Positions 8,282 to 16,225 of a stretch of DNA of 59,348 nt are shown here, one piece after another. The notes beneath the pieces were generated by a model that was given only the letters and a program-made list of their open reading frames with translations, was not told the origin of the DNA and made no database searches. Where the stretch lies: positions 1 to 59,348 of the forward strand of contig CAINNJ010000016.1 in assembly GCA_903851195.1 (NCBI GenBank). Direction: 5' to 3'. Every line of letters begins with the position of its first letter. Within the stretch, counting starts at the first letter, position 1. This stretch comes from an uncultured Acidobacteriia bacterium (GTDB lineage: Bacteria > Acidobacteriota > Terriglobia > Bryobacterales > Bryobacteraceae). Position numbers and translations under genes: made by a program.

Positions 8282-9888
8282 CGCAGCGGCTGGTGATTTT
8301 TTTCGCGATCGCCGCGGCGGCGTCCCGGGCCGCGAAGCACAAATGGGAACCGGAGTTTCAGACCTCCGATCGCTGTATCGGCTGTCACAACGAACTGACC
8401 ACTGTGTCGGGACAGGACGTTTCCATTGGGTTTAACTGGCGTTCCAGTATCATGGCGAATTCTTCGCGCGATCCTTACTGGCAGGCCAGTTCACGGCGTG
8501 AAACCCTGGATCATCGGACGAAGAAGGAGCACATCGAAGACGAATGTTCCGTCTGCCACATGCCCATTCCGCGCTACAACGCGAAGCTGGCCGGCAAGGA
8601 CGGAACGATCTTCGATCATCTGCCCTTCGGTGACGACAAGAAACACGGCAAGGAAGCGGCCGACGGGGTCGATTGTTCCGTTTGCCACCAGATCAGCGCG
8701 GCGAAACTGGGCACGCCGGAGAGTTACAACGGCGGTTTCGTGATCGACCCGCCGGATTCGCCAGACAGTCGGCCCGAATACGGTCCTTTCGAGATCGACC
8801 GCGGCCAGTTGCGCATCATGAAGACCTCGACAGCCGGCTATCAACCCGTCAAGAACACGGATCATATCCAGAAGTCGGAACTCTGCGCGACCTGCCATAC
8901 GCTCATTACGACCGCCTTCGGTCCCGACGGGAAAGAGGTAGGCACCCTGCCCGAACAGATGCCCTACGAAGAGTGGCGGAACAGCGACTACCGCACGAAG
9001 CAGACCTGTCAGGACTGCCACATGCCGACCGTGCCGGAACCCGTCCCGATCACCCGCGTCTTCGGCGTGCCGCGCGACGGCATGAAGCGCCATGTGTTCG
9101 TGGCCGCGAATTTCTTCATGCAGCGCATGCTCAATAAGTACCGGGACGATCTGGACACCGGCGCGCTGCCCCGTGAACTCGAGAGCGCCGCGACTTACAC
9201 GATTTCGTTTCTCAAGGAGAAATCCGCGCGGGTTTCGATTGAGAACGTTCAGGTCAGCGGAGCGCAACTGCGGGCGGACGTGCTGGTGGATAATCTGAGC
9301 GGCCACAAACTGCCGAGCGCCTTCCCGTCGCGGCGCTGCTGGCTGCACGTGGTGGTGCGCGACCGGAATAACCGCGTGCTGTTCGAATCCGGAGCGCTGC
9401 GTCCGGATGGATCGATCGTCGGGAACGACAACGATGCGGACGCGACACGGTATGAGCCGCACTACACGGAGATCACCAGTTCCGACCAGGTTCAGATTTA
9501 CGAAGACATCATCGGCGACATGAAGGACCAGGTGACCACGGGCCTGCTGGCCGGCGTGCGGTTTCTCAAGGACAACCGGCTGCTGCCGCACGGCTTCGAC
9601 AAATCGACGCCGAATAAAAATATTTCGGTGGTGGGCGGCGCGGCGCGGGATCCGAATTTTACCGGGGCGGGGAATCGCGTGCGCTACTCCGTCACGCTGC
9701 CGTCCGATGCCGCGGGCGAGACCTTGCGCGTTGAGGCGGAACTCTGGTACCAGCCGATCGGTTATCGCTGGGCGAATAATCTGAAGCCGTACAGTTCCGC
9801 TCCCGAACCCCGGCAATTCACGAAGTACTATGAATCGATGTCACAGGGTTCGGCGGAAATTCTTGCGCAGGCGTCCGTAAATCGGTGA
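8278..9888 (+). CDS. five-haem c-type cytochrome
   Basis: 536 aa, exported (short N-terminal hydrophobic segment). Five CXXCH sites: CIGCH, CSVCH, CSVCH, CATCH and CQDCH, all in the first ~260 residues, with CHMP repeats typical of multihaem proteins handling external acceptors or nitrogen/sulfur oxides. The C-terminal ~250 residues (ARVSIENVQVSGAQLRADVL; LSGHKLPSAFPSRRCWLHVV) form a beta-rich domain without haem sites, with the conserved 'GHKLPsafPsRR' seen in acidobacterial multihaem proteins. Coupled upstream and downstream by 4-base overlaps, so it acts with the cytochrome-barrel fusion and the 336-aa protein. Confidence 0.85.
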   Translation: MTQRLVIFFAIAAAASRAAKHKWEPEFQTSDRCIGCHNELTTVSGQDVSIGFNWRSSIMANSSRDPYWQASSRRETLDHRTKKEHIEDECSVCHMPIPRYNAKLAGKDGTIFDHLPFGDDKKHGKEAADGVDCSVCHQISAAKLGTPESYNGGFVIDPPDSPDSRPEYGPFEIDRGQLRIMKTSTAGYQPVKNTDHIQKSELCATCHTLITTAFGPDGKEVGTLPEQMPYEEWRNSDYRTKQTCQDCHMPTVPEPVPITRVFGVPRDGMKRHVFVAANFFMQRMLNKYRDDLDTGALPRELESAATYTISFLKEKSARVSIENVQVSGAQLRADVLVDNLSGHKLPSAFPSRRCWLHVVVRDRNNRVLFESGALRPDGSIVGNDNDADATRYEPHYTEITSSDQVQIYEDIIGDMKDQVTTGLLAGVRFLKDNRLLPHGFDKSTPNKNISVVGGAARDPNFTGAGNRVRYSVTLPSDAAGETLRVEAELWYQPIGYRWANNLKPYSSAPEPRQFTKYYESMSQGSAEILAQASVNR

Positions 9889-10895
9889 GGCAACAGGGCG
9901 CGGCTGGCCGGGCTCACGCGCTTGAGGCTCTGCTGCCGGAGCCGTCCACGTCGATCGCGCCGCTGCGAGACGCGTTTACTCGAATGATCGCGGAACAGTG
10001 GGAGATCCACGTGCCGGCCGCGCTCTCCGGGTCTCTGCCCACCGGCAAAGCGCGCATCATCGGTGAAATGTACGCAAGGGCCTGCTATTCGATCCTCCTG
10101 CTAAGCCCCGCCGGACCAGCCCTCGTGAGGCTTCCGGTACGCGCGGCCGGAGTGCTGCCTTTATCCGGAGAAACCGCTCTTCGGCTCGCCGTGGTTCTGC
10201 TCAAAAACCTGAACCGACTGATTCCGGAAGCCGTACACAGGCAAGTGCTGCTGGTCTCCGCGCTGATGGGATTGCTGGATATCGTGCTCGACGCCGCTGC
10301 GTCTGCTGGTGAATCCGCCGTCCTGCGGGTCGCGTCGCTGGTCACCCGCCAGCCTCCCGCCTGTCAGCGCCCTGCCGAACAAACACTCACGACTCTGACG
10401 CGCGCGATGCACCTTCATGAAAGCGCATGGCAGGCCGAATACTGGGAGGAAGTTGTGCAACCCGCCGTGCGCAAGTACTGTCTCGCGGAGGCCCTGGCCG
10501 TCGCCCACGCGCCGGACCCGGCCGGCATGGCTCATCGCGGCGCCGGAATCGCCGCGGCCCTCAGCGGCATGTGGTACGCCCTGGGGCCCCGGCTGCTCTC
10601 CGCGTCGTGTCAGCGTGAGCGGCGCTGGATGCAATCCACGGGTCTGTTCATGCAGATGATCGACGACTGGGTGGATCAGGACGAGGATCGCGGCTTCCGG
10701 AGCACGCCAGTGGTCGCGGGCGACTGGACCCTGCAAACAGTGGACACTCTCTATCGCGAAACGCTCCGCGATTTGACCGCCATGCTGACGGCAAACGGGA
10801 TCGCGAACCCGGCACTGCAGTGCTTGTTTGTCGGGATGTACAACGACTATCTGCAAACCACCCTGTACGCGATGCTCACGGGAGTGGCTGCCTGA
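9885..10895 (+). CDS. unknown all-alpha protein with an isoprenoid-synthase-like Asp-rich motif
   Basis: 336 aa, no signal peptide, overall helical and Ala/Leu-rich. I cannot name it. The stretch FMQMIDDWVDQDEDRG (residues 255-270) resembles the second Asp-rich DDxxD motif of class I polyprenyl/terpene synthases, and LLDIVLD (130-136) could sit where the first would be; the match is weak and key spacing is unverified. GTG start overlaps the cytochrome stop (GTGA at 9885-9888), so it is co-translated with the cytochrome genes. Could equally be an unrelated helical protein. Confidence 0.6.
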   Translation: MRQQGAAGRAHALEALLPEPSTSIAPLRDAFTRMIAEQWEIHVPAALSGSLPTGKARIIGEMYARACYSILLLSPAGPALVRLPVRAAGVLPLSGETALRLAVVLLKNLNRLIPEAVHRQVLLVSALMGLLDIVLDAAASAGESAVLRVASLVTRQPPACQRPAEQTLTTLTRAMHLHESAWQAEYWEEVVQPAVRKYCLAEALAVAHAPDPAGMAHRGAGIAAALSGMWYALGPRLLSASCQRERRWMQSTGLFMQMIDDWVDQDEDRGFRSTPVVAGDWTLQTVDTLYRETLRDLTAMLTANGIANPALQCLFVGMYNDYLQTTLYAMLTGVAA

Positions 10896-10904
10896 CCAAA
10901 AGCC

Positions 10905-12035
10905 TTAGACCCGAACGACCCAGCCTCGCCGATACATTACCCACGCCACCAGAAACATCAGCGCAGTATAAGCCAGCGCCCACAGCAGCGACGCATTGAT
11001 CGGGGAAGCCAGCGGCGCGAACACGGCGTTGTAAATCGTATGGTGCAGGCCGCTGATTCCCAGCGCCTCGTCCAGCAGTTCGGAAATCATGTAAATCGTG
11101 ATCGGATTCAGGCCCATGATCACCAGCGGCTTCACGATTTTTTTGTGGTTCAGGCCGTCCACCAGCCACAGAAACGCGCCCAGGATTACAAAATCCATCC
11201 CCGCCATGAACAATGAGAAGGAAGTGGTCCAGAGTTTCTTGTTAATCGGCAGCCAGATATTGCAGATTTCTCCCGCGGCAATCAGAATCACTCCGAGGAT
11301 CAGCATCCGCGCCACGCGCTCCGCCAGCGTCTTCTTCATCCGCAGCAACTGTCCGCAGAGGATTCCGAACAGCGCCGTGGCGATCGCGGGCAACGTACTC
11401 ACCACGCCTTCCGGATCCCACGTTTTCGTGCTGTGGTAGTTGTGCGCGCCCAGCAGCAAGCGGTCCACATAATGGGCTAAATTGCCTTCCACGTCCAGCC
11501 GCCCCGCGCCGTAGCCGGGCACCGGCGCAAACGCCATCAGGATCCAGTAACCCGCCAGTAAACCGATTAACCAGAGGATCTGCCCGCGCAGTTTCGTCGT
11601 GAGGTAAATCGCCACGGCCGCCAGGTAGCAGATGGCGATGCGCTGCAACACGCCCAACAACCGCTGCGTGGAGGGATTGAACGCCGGCGCCGCGTAGACC
11701 GCGAGGCCCAGCAGATACAGAATCACGGCGCGCCGGAACGCCTGGCGGAACAGCACTCCGCGCGATACGCCGGCCGCGAGGCGGCGCGCCAGAGACAGCG
11801 TGAGCGCCACGCCGACGATCCACACGAACGACGGAAACACCATGTCGGTGGGCGTCCAGCCGTTCCACTCCGCATGTTGCAGCGGCGCATAGACGTGGCG
11901 GCCGTCGCCTGGATCGTTCACCAGCACCATCAGCGCCATGGTGGCGCCGCGGAACGCATCGAGCGCGACCAGGCGGTCCTGCGTGGCGAAACGTTTTTGC
12001 CCCACCGGGGCGGCGACGGAGGCGGGGGTAGCCAT
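10905..12035 (-). CDS. DUF5009/COG4299 multipass acyltransferase-like membrane protein
   Basis: 376 aa with about ten membrane segments. The N-terminal RLVALDAFRGATMALMVLVN, followed by HAEWNGWTPTDMVFPSFVWIVG, is characteristic of the bacterial relatives of heparan-alpha-glucosaminide N-acetyltransferase (COG4299). Those proteins are thought to move acetyl groups across the membrane onto sugars; the substrate here is unknown. Last gene of the minus-strand run, 18 bases after the exosortase E gene; exosortase loci are often beside envelope-glycan genes, which fits a sugar-acylating role. It ends 9 bases from the convergent 336-aa gene. Confidence 0.85.
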   Translation of the reverse strand: MATPASVAAPVGQKRFATQDRLVALDAFRGATMALMVLVNDPGDGRHVYAPLQHAEWNGWTPTDMVFPSFVWIVGVALTLSLARRLAAGVSRGVLFRQAFRRAVILYLLGLAVYAAPAFNPSTQRLLGVLQRIAICYLAAVAIYLTTKLRGQILWLIGLLAGYWILMAFAPVPGYGAGRLDVEGNLAHYVDRLLLGAHNYHSTKTWDPEGVVSTLPAIATALFGILCGQLLRMKKTLAERVARMLILGVILIAAGEICNIWLPINKKLWTTSFSLFMAGMDFVILGAFLWLVDGLNHKKIVKPLVIMGLNPITIYMISELLDEALGISGLHHTIYNAVFAPLASPINASLLWALAYTALMFLVAWVMYRRGWVVRV

Positions 12036-12053
12036 AGTGTTCCTTACATGGTA

Positions 12054-13595
12054 TTACCAAAAGCTCCATTGACTCCTCGCGAGCACCTCGAACGCGAGCA
12101 GCGCGTTCGTCGTGGCATGAGCGCCTACCGCGTCGCCCACTCGCCCCCGCCGCAACAGCGCGAGGCCGTAGGCCGCGCCCGCCAGCGTCCCGGCGATCCA
12201 GCGCGACCCGTGCAGCAGGCCGAAGATGAGGGAACTCGCCAGCAGAGCCGGCCACGCAAACCGGCGCAGCGGCACGGTCTCGAATTCCGCAGCCTGGAAC
12301 CGGCGATAGAGGAATCCCCGAAACGCCAGTTCTTCGGCGATCGGCACGGTCACCACGGCCGCCGCCACCCGAAACAGCAACCACAAGTTTCGAGCCAGAG
12401 GCGCCGCCGCCGCGAGTGCCGCGGGCATGGCTTGCGGCGCGGTCCCGTGGAGCCGGTCGAGCCCGATCCAGAGCAGAAATACACCGACGCCCATGGCCGG
12501 GCCAAACCAATCGAAACACCAGTTCATCTCTGCGTAACTGCGCCGGTAGTACAACAGCACCCCTGCCGCCGCGAAGAAGCGCAGCGGATACGTCCACTCG
12601 AAATCGCCCGTTAAGGCGCGCGACAGCATCCCCGCCGCGAGAATGGCGACAAACGGCAGGAGCCAAGCAGCCACGGGGTTGTGCGCAGCCTCGCGCGTGT
12701 CCTGCTGTCGCGCGACCCACGGCAGCCGGCCCGACGCGGTCGTGAAACCCAGCGCCACGAGGTTAAAGAGAATCCAGCCCGCCTGCGAGTGAAATCCGCC
12801 CGCCGCGATTCGCTCCGCCCCGGCGTTCCCGATCAGAATCAGCGCCGCGATGCGCACGCTGTTCAGCAGAAAAATCAGCACCGCGCCGGCCGGCAGCAAC
12901 AGCAGCGCCTGCGGGAACCGGCACTGTTTCCGGTACAAAATCAGCCACGTGACTCCGAAGGCCAAAATCAGACCGATGCCTTCCAGCCCGGAACACTCCG
13001 GCGCTACCTGCACCAGAAAGCCTGGCGTCCCGATCATCTTCTTCGCCGGGTCGACGATCAGTTCAGGAATAAACCAGCTCACCAGCCAGTGGGTGAGCTG
13101 AAACGTAACCGTGGCCGTCCGGGGCCAGAGAGACCGGCTTGCGTTGCCCGTTATGCAGGCCAGCAGCACCGCGGTCGAAGCAATCAGCCACAAATAACCC
13201 GTGCTGAAGAACATTCCGACCCATGCACCGGGCGGTATCACGGTGAACGCGCCACAAACCACCGCGCCCAGCCCCGCCGCCACCCACGCCGCGGCCAAAA
13301 CATCGGAATGCGCGCTGTTTCCGGCTCCGTAGAATACCGATGACAGTGCCGCGAACAGAGCCAGACAGCTCACGTGCGCGGCGAGGAAACGCCGGTTCGG
13401 ACGTACCTCGAACCGGGCTTTTCCGGAGATCCCCAGAAAGGTAAAGAAGAAAACCGCCAGGGCGACCGAGGCACGCAAAATCCAGGCTCCCCAACTGCCT
13501 ATCCAGGCACTGAACCCGTGCCTTCCGATCAGGACAGAGTTGTCCAGCCACAGCGTAACCGCAAGCACTTCGAGAGAAAACGCGGCGCCCGGCAT
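12054..13595 (-). CDS. xrtE: exosortase E / CAAX-type protease fusion (VPEID-CTERM system)
   Basis: 513-aa polytopic membrane protein with two catalytic domains. Residues ~1-290 are an exosortase: catalytic Cys201 in APECSGLEG, Arg248 in LNSVRIAAL and His269 in GGFHSQAGW. Residues ~300-513 are a CPBP (CAAX protease/bacteriocin-processing) domain with EExxxR at 421-426, His462 in FGLLHGS and HxxxN at 493-497. This architecture is the known exosortase E/protease that processes VPEID-CTERM proteins. Its likely substrate is encoded 42 bases upstream on the same strand. Expected action: recognise the C-terminal signal in the inner membrane, cleave it and transfer or release the substrate. Confidence 0.9.
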   Translation of the reverse strand: MPGAAFSLEVLAVTLWLDNSVLIGRHGFSAWIGSWGAWILRASVALAVFFFTFLGISGKARFEVRPNRRFLAAHVSCLALFAALSSVFYGAGNSAHSDVLAAAWVAAGLGAVVCGAFTVIPPGAWVGMFFSTGYLWLIASTAVLLACITGNASRSLWPRTATVTFQLTHWLVSWFIPELIVDPAKKMIGTPGFLVQVAPECSGLEGIGLILAFGVTWLILYRKQCRFPQALLLLPAGAVLIFLLNSVRIAALILIGNAGAERIAAGGFHSQAGWILFNLVALGFTTASGRLPWVARQQDTREAAHNPVAAWLLPFVAILAAGMLSRALTGDFEWTYPLRFFAAAGVLLYYRRSYAEMNWCFDWFGPAMGVGVFLLWIGLDRLHGTAPQAMPAALAAAAPLARNLWLLFRVAAAVVTVPIAEELAFRGFLYRRFQAAEFETVPLRRFAWPALLASSLIFGLLHGSRWIAGTLAGAAYGLALLRRGRVGDAVGAHATTNALLAFEVLARSQWSFW

Positions 13596-13637
13596 GACCA
13601 GGCGCCGCAGTGAGCTTCCCTGAGGCAGAATGAAGAA

Positions 13638-13799
13638 CTACTTTCCGCGCCGGCCGCGAATCACCAGCACAGCGCCGGACAGCAGCGCGATTGCGCTCGC
13701 GCCGGACGCCGGATCGATCTCCGGACTCACCACAACCGCCGCCATGCCGGCCACGCTCGCTCCGATACCCAACAACACTAATGCGACTGCTTTTTTCAT
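13638..13799 (-). CDS. short VPEID-CTERM protein, presumptive substrate of the adjacent exosortase E
   Basis: 53 aa. It consists of a basic start (MKK), a hydrophobic signal-like segment (AVALVLLGIGASVAGMAAVVV), the motif SPEIDP (residues 25-30), a second hydrophobic segment (ASAIALLSGAVLVI) and a basic tail RGRRGK. The order motif-membrane helix-Arg cluster is that of PEP-CTERM-like sorting signals, and PEID is the exosortase E variant. The ATG at 13799 is chosen for the strong Shine-Dalgarno AGGAGG (about 11 bases upstream); a longer frame to 13856 lacks support. Almost nothing remains outside the two hydrophobic segments, so the mature product would be tiny. Confidence 0.8.
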   Translation of the reverse strand: MKKAVALVLLGIGASVAGMAAVVVSPEIDPASGASAIALLSGAVLVIRGRRGK

Positions 13800-13913
13800 G
13801 TAAACTGCTTCCTCCTGATGCCACTCTACAGAGGTTGCCGTTTGTGTGAAATACAACCGGTACGGGATAGAAATCGAGTGAAAGGGGAGTAAAGCCGCGG
13901 CTAAGCCCGGTTT
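13800..13913 (-). promoter_or_regulatory. leader of the VPEID-CTERM gene with strong Shine-Dalgarno
   Basis: 114-bp gap on the minus strand between the 219-aa secreted protein and the VPEID-CTERM gene. It holds the ribosome site AGGAGGAAG just upstream of the ATG. The gap breaks the chain of ATGA overlaps seen further upstream, so the sorting cassette may have its own promoter; I could not find a convincing -35/-10 pair. Confidence 0.35.
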
Positions 13914-14573
13914 TTAAGGTTTGGGTTCCGCAGGCTTCTCGCCGGGCCTGTAGAGCGTTGGTGGCTTGCGCTTCGGCGTGCCGTCTTCCACCTTCGCTTC
14001 TTCTTTTTTCTTTTCTTTCAGTTGTTCCGGCGTGCTCAGGCTCTCGATCTTTTTCTTCTCTTCTTCGGCCTTCGCGGTCACCGTTGCGGTCCTCTTGCCC
14101 AGATCTTCGCCCGCCGCCAGAATGCTGTCGCTGGTGGTCTCGATCGCGTCTTTCAGCGAGACTTCGTACATGTCCAGATCGTGCGGATGACTGTCTTCGA
14201 TCTTCCGCAACTGCGCGAGGAACGTTTTCTCCGTGGTGGCCACTTCGCCCACTCCGAGAGTGACATCCACCTTGCGTTTCAGCGCGTCGTCGGACACTGT
14301 GTCGATGGCATCGATAATCTGCTGGTAATCCTCCAGCAGTTGCCGAACCGCGAGCGAACGGCCCTTCTTGTCTTTCGCGATCTGCTGCTGCAACTGATCG
14401 AGCCGCTGCTTCGCGAAGAAGAGATACGTTTTCAGGCGCAGATTCGGATCCTGCGCCTCCCGGATCTTCTCGATCTCGTCGTTGGTAAGAAACTCCCGCT
14501 GCGCCCGCGCCGGGCCGGCGCTCATCGCCACCAGGGAAAGAACCGAGGCGAGAAGTGCGAGTCCGTGTTTCAT
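13914..14573 (-). CDS. secreted coiled-coil protein of unknown function
   Basis: 219 aa with a clear signal peptide (cleavage after AGPARA). The mature part is highly charged and helical (LKTYLFFAKQRLDQLQQQIAK; TVTAKAEEEKKKIE), ending in a Lys/Pro-rich tail (KRKPPTLYRPGEKPAEPKP). No enzyme motif seen. Coupled by ATGA overlap (14570-14573) to the 142-aa gene before it. Probably periplasmic; resembles acidobacterial proteins known only as hypothetical. Confidence 0.75.
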   Translation of the reverse strand: MKHGLALLASVLSLVAMSAGPARAQREFLTNDEIEKIREAQDPNLRLKTYLFFAKQRLDQLQQQIAKDKKGRSLAVRQLLEDYQQIIDAIDTVSDDALKRKVDVTLGVGEVATTEKTFLAQLRKIEDSHPHDLDMYEVSLKDAIETTSDSILAAGEDLGKRTATVTAKAEEEKKKIESLSTPEQLKEKKKEEAKVEDGTPKRKPPTLYRPGEKPAEPKP

Positions 14574-14998
14574 CTCTTTTTGCCCATGATGCCTTCGAAC
14601 CAGGCATCGTGAATCTCCTGCACCTTTGTCCGCGGACCCTCCATCACGGCCCGCTCATCCGCGTCCATGCGCTTTTCCAGATCGCCCAGGCGGACCAGCA
14701 TTTCCTCGGTCCGCAGTTCGGCGCTTTTGTACGGCCCGGGGTGCCGCTGTGGCGTTCGCCCGGTCTGCAGGAACGCCTGTTGCGCGATCTCGACGCCCGT
14801 TTGCATGTTCTTCAGTTCCGCCGTTACGGTTGCGAGGTCGTTCTTCGAATACGCGGCCTCTGCCGCGCGTTCGGCGGCCTGCGCGTACTCGATGGCCAGC
14901 TTTGCCCGGTGCTCCGGGTTCGGATCGGCGCGCAACTGTTCGAGTCCCGGCGGCCCGGGCTGCGAGAGCAACAAAAGCAGGGTAAAAAGCGCCGTCAT
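14570..14998 (-). CDS. small secreted helical protein of unknown function
   Basis: 142 aa with a short N-terminal hydrophobic segment (LFTLLLLLSQ) followed by a charged helical body (HRAKLAIEYAQAAERAAEAA; MLVRLGDLEKRMDADERAV). No recognised domain. It overlaps both neighbours by ATGA (14570-14573 and 14995-14998), so TPR protein, this protein and the 219-aa protein are made together and probably form a periplasmic assembly; that is inference from coupling only. Confidence 0.7.
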   Translation of the reverse strand: MTALFTLLLLLSQPGPPGLEQLRADPNPEHRAKLAIEYAQAAERAAEAAYSKNDLATVTAELKNMQTGVEIAQQAFLQTGRTPQRHPGPYKSAELRTEEMLVRLGDLEKRMDADERAVMEGPRTKVQEIHDAWFEGIMGKKR

Positions 14999-16203
14999 TT
15001 TTTCTTCAACTCATTTTCGATCATACGCATTCGCTGCCGCGATTGAAACTCCTGATCCGGATGCGCCCCGTTATCCGCCGCCAAAAACTGCTGGTAAGCC
15101 GCGAGGGCCTGCGGCTTCATCTTCAATCGATCGAGCGTGATGGCGCGCAGGAAGTAATCGCCCGGAATTTCTTTCCCCATCGCTCTGATGCGGTCCAGCG
15201 CGGCCAGGCCTTCTGCGTAGTTCTCATTCACGATCAGCGCCGACGCCAGTTCGTTCCACGCCGCCACCGAATCGGGCTGCAGTTTCGTGGCCGCGAGGAA
15301 CTGCTGCGCCGCCGGAATCAGCTTGTGCTCATCGCGCAGACTCCGCCCGTAGGCCATTCGCAGGTCCGCATTGTTCGGATCGGCCGCCGTTGCCAGTTGC
15401 AACTGCTCCAGCATCTTCGTGTTTTCCTTCGCGAGCTTGTAGGCATCCGCCAGCGCCAGCCGGTTGGCCGTGGAAGGGGCCGCGCGGACCGCCGCTTCCA
15501 GATTCGCAATCGCTCCGGCAGCGTCTTTGTTGTCGACCAGCAACTGCCCCAGGCGCTGCCGCACCGCGGCATTCTCCGGAAACTCTTTGTAGATCGCGAT
15601 GGCCTCGGCCTTCATGCCGGCCTTTTCGTACGCCGACGCGACTTCGAGCAGCCCGTCTTTCGCACCGCCTGCGCGAAAGTGTTCGGCGGCTTCCGGCAGT
15701 TTGTTGTCCCGCAGCAGTGCCCGTGCCAGACCCACCTGGGCCGGCGCCGATTTCGGATCGGCTTCCAGCAAAGCCGCGTATCGCGCCGCCGCCCCCGCCG
15801 CGTCGCCGGAATGGAACAGAGCCTGTGCGTAGTAGAGGTTGGGGCGGGCTTCTTTGGGACGAGCCTCGGCCGCTTCTTTGAGTACCGGCAGCGCTTCGGC
15901 GGGGAGATGGTCGCGCACCAGCAGGATGCCGAGATTGAGATTCGCCTCGTAAAGCCCGGGCTTCAGTTGCAGGGTCCTGCGCAGTTCGGCCACTGCCTCG
16001 GCGTCTTTGTTCTGCAGGCTGAGAGCCAGCGCGAGATTGAAATGCGCTGCGAAATCACCGGGTTCCGCTTCCACGGCCTTTCGCAGCAAGGGCTCTGCGG
16101 CCGCGGGCTGCTTCGCTTCCAGCGCCTTCAGCCCCTCCGCCAGATAATCGGGCGCGGGCGCCTGCAGCAGCATCAGGAAGAGCCACGCGCCGGGAGCGGT
16201 CAT
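14995..16203 (-). CDS. secreted TPR-repeat protein
   Basis: 402 aa. N-terminal signal-like segment (GAWLFLMLLQAPAP), then about ten tetratricopeptide repeats (EPGDFAAHFNLALALSLQNK; KPGLYEANLNLGILLVRDHL; QPDSVAAWNELASALIVNEN). A protein-interaction scaffold, probably periplasmic or lipid-side anchored. First gene of the minus-strand run that leads toward the exosortase E cassette. No catalytic motif. Confidence 0.85.
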   Translation of the reverse strand: MTAPGAWLFLMLLQAPAPDYLAEGLKALEAKQPAAAEPLLRKAVEAEPGDFAAHFNLALALSLQNKDAEAVAELRRTLQLKPGLYEANLNLGILLVRDHLPAEALPVLKEAAEARPKEARPNLYYAQALFHSGDAAGAAARYAALLEADPKSAPAQVGLARALLRDNKLPEAAEHFRAGGAKDGLLEVASAYEKAGMKAEAIAIYKEFPENAAVRQRLGQLLVDNKDAAGAIANLEAAVRAAPSTANRLALADAYKLAKENTKMLEQLQLATAADPNNADLRMAYGRSLRDEHKLIPAAQQFLAATKLQPDSVAAWNELASALIVNENYAEGLAALDRIRAMGKEIPGDYFLRAITLDRLKMKPQALAAYQQFLAADNGAHPDQEFQSRQRMRMIENELKKK

Positions 16204-16225
16204 ACAACTATCTTAGTGCCGCGTC

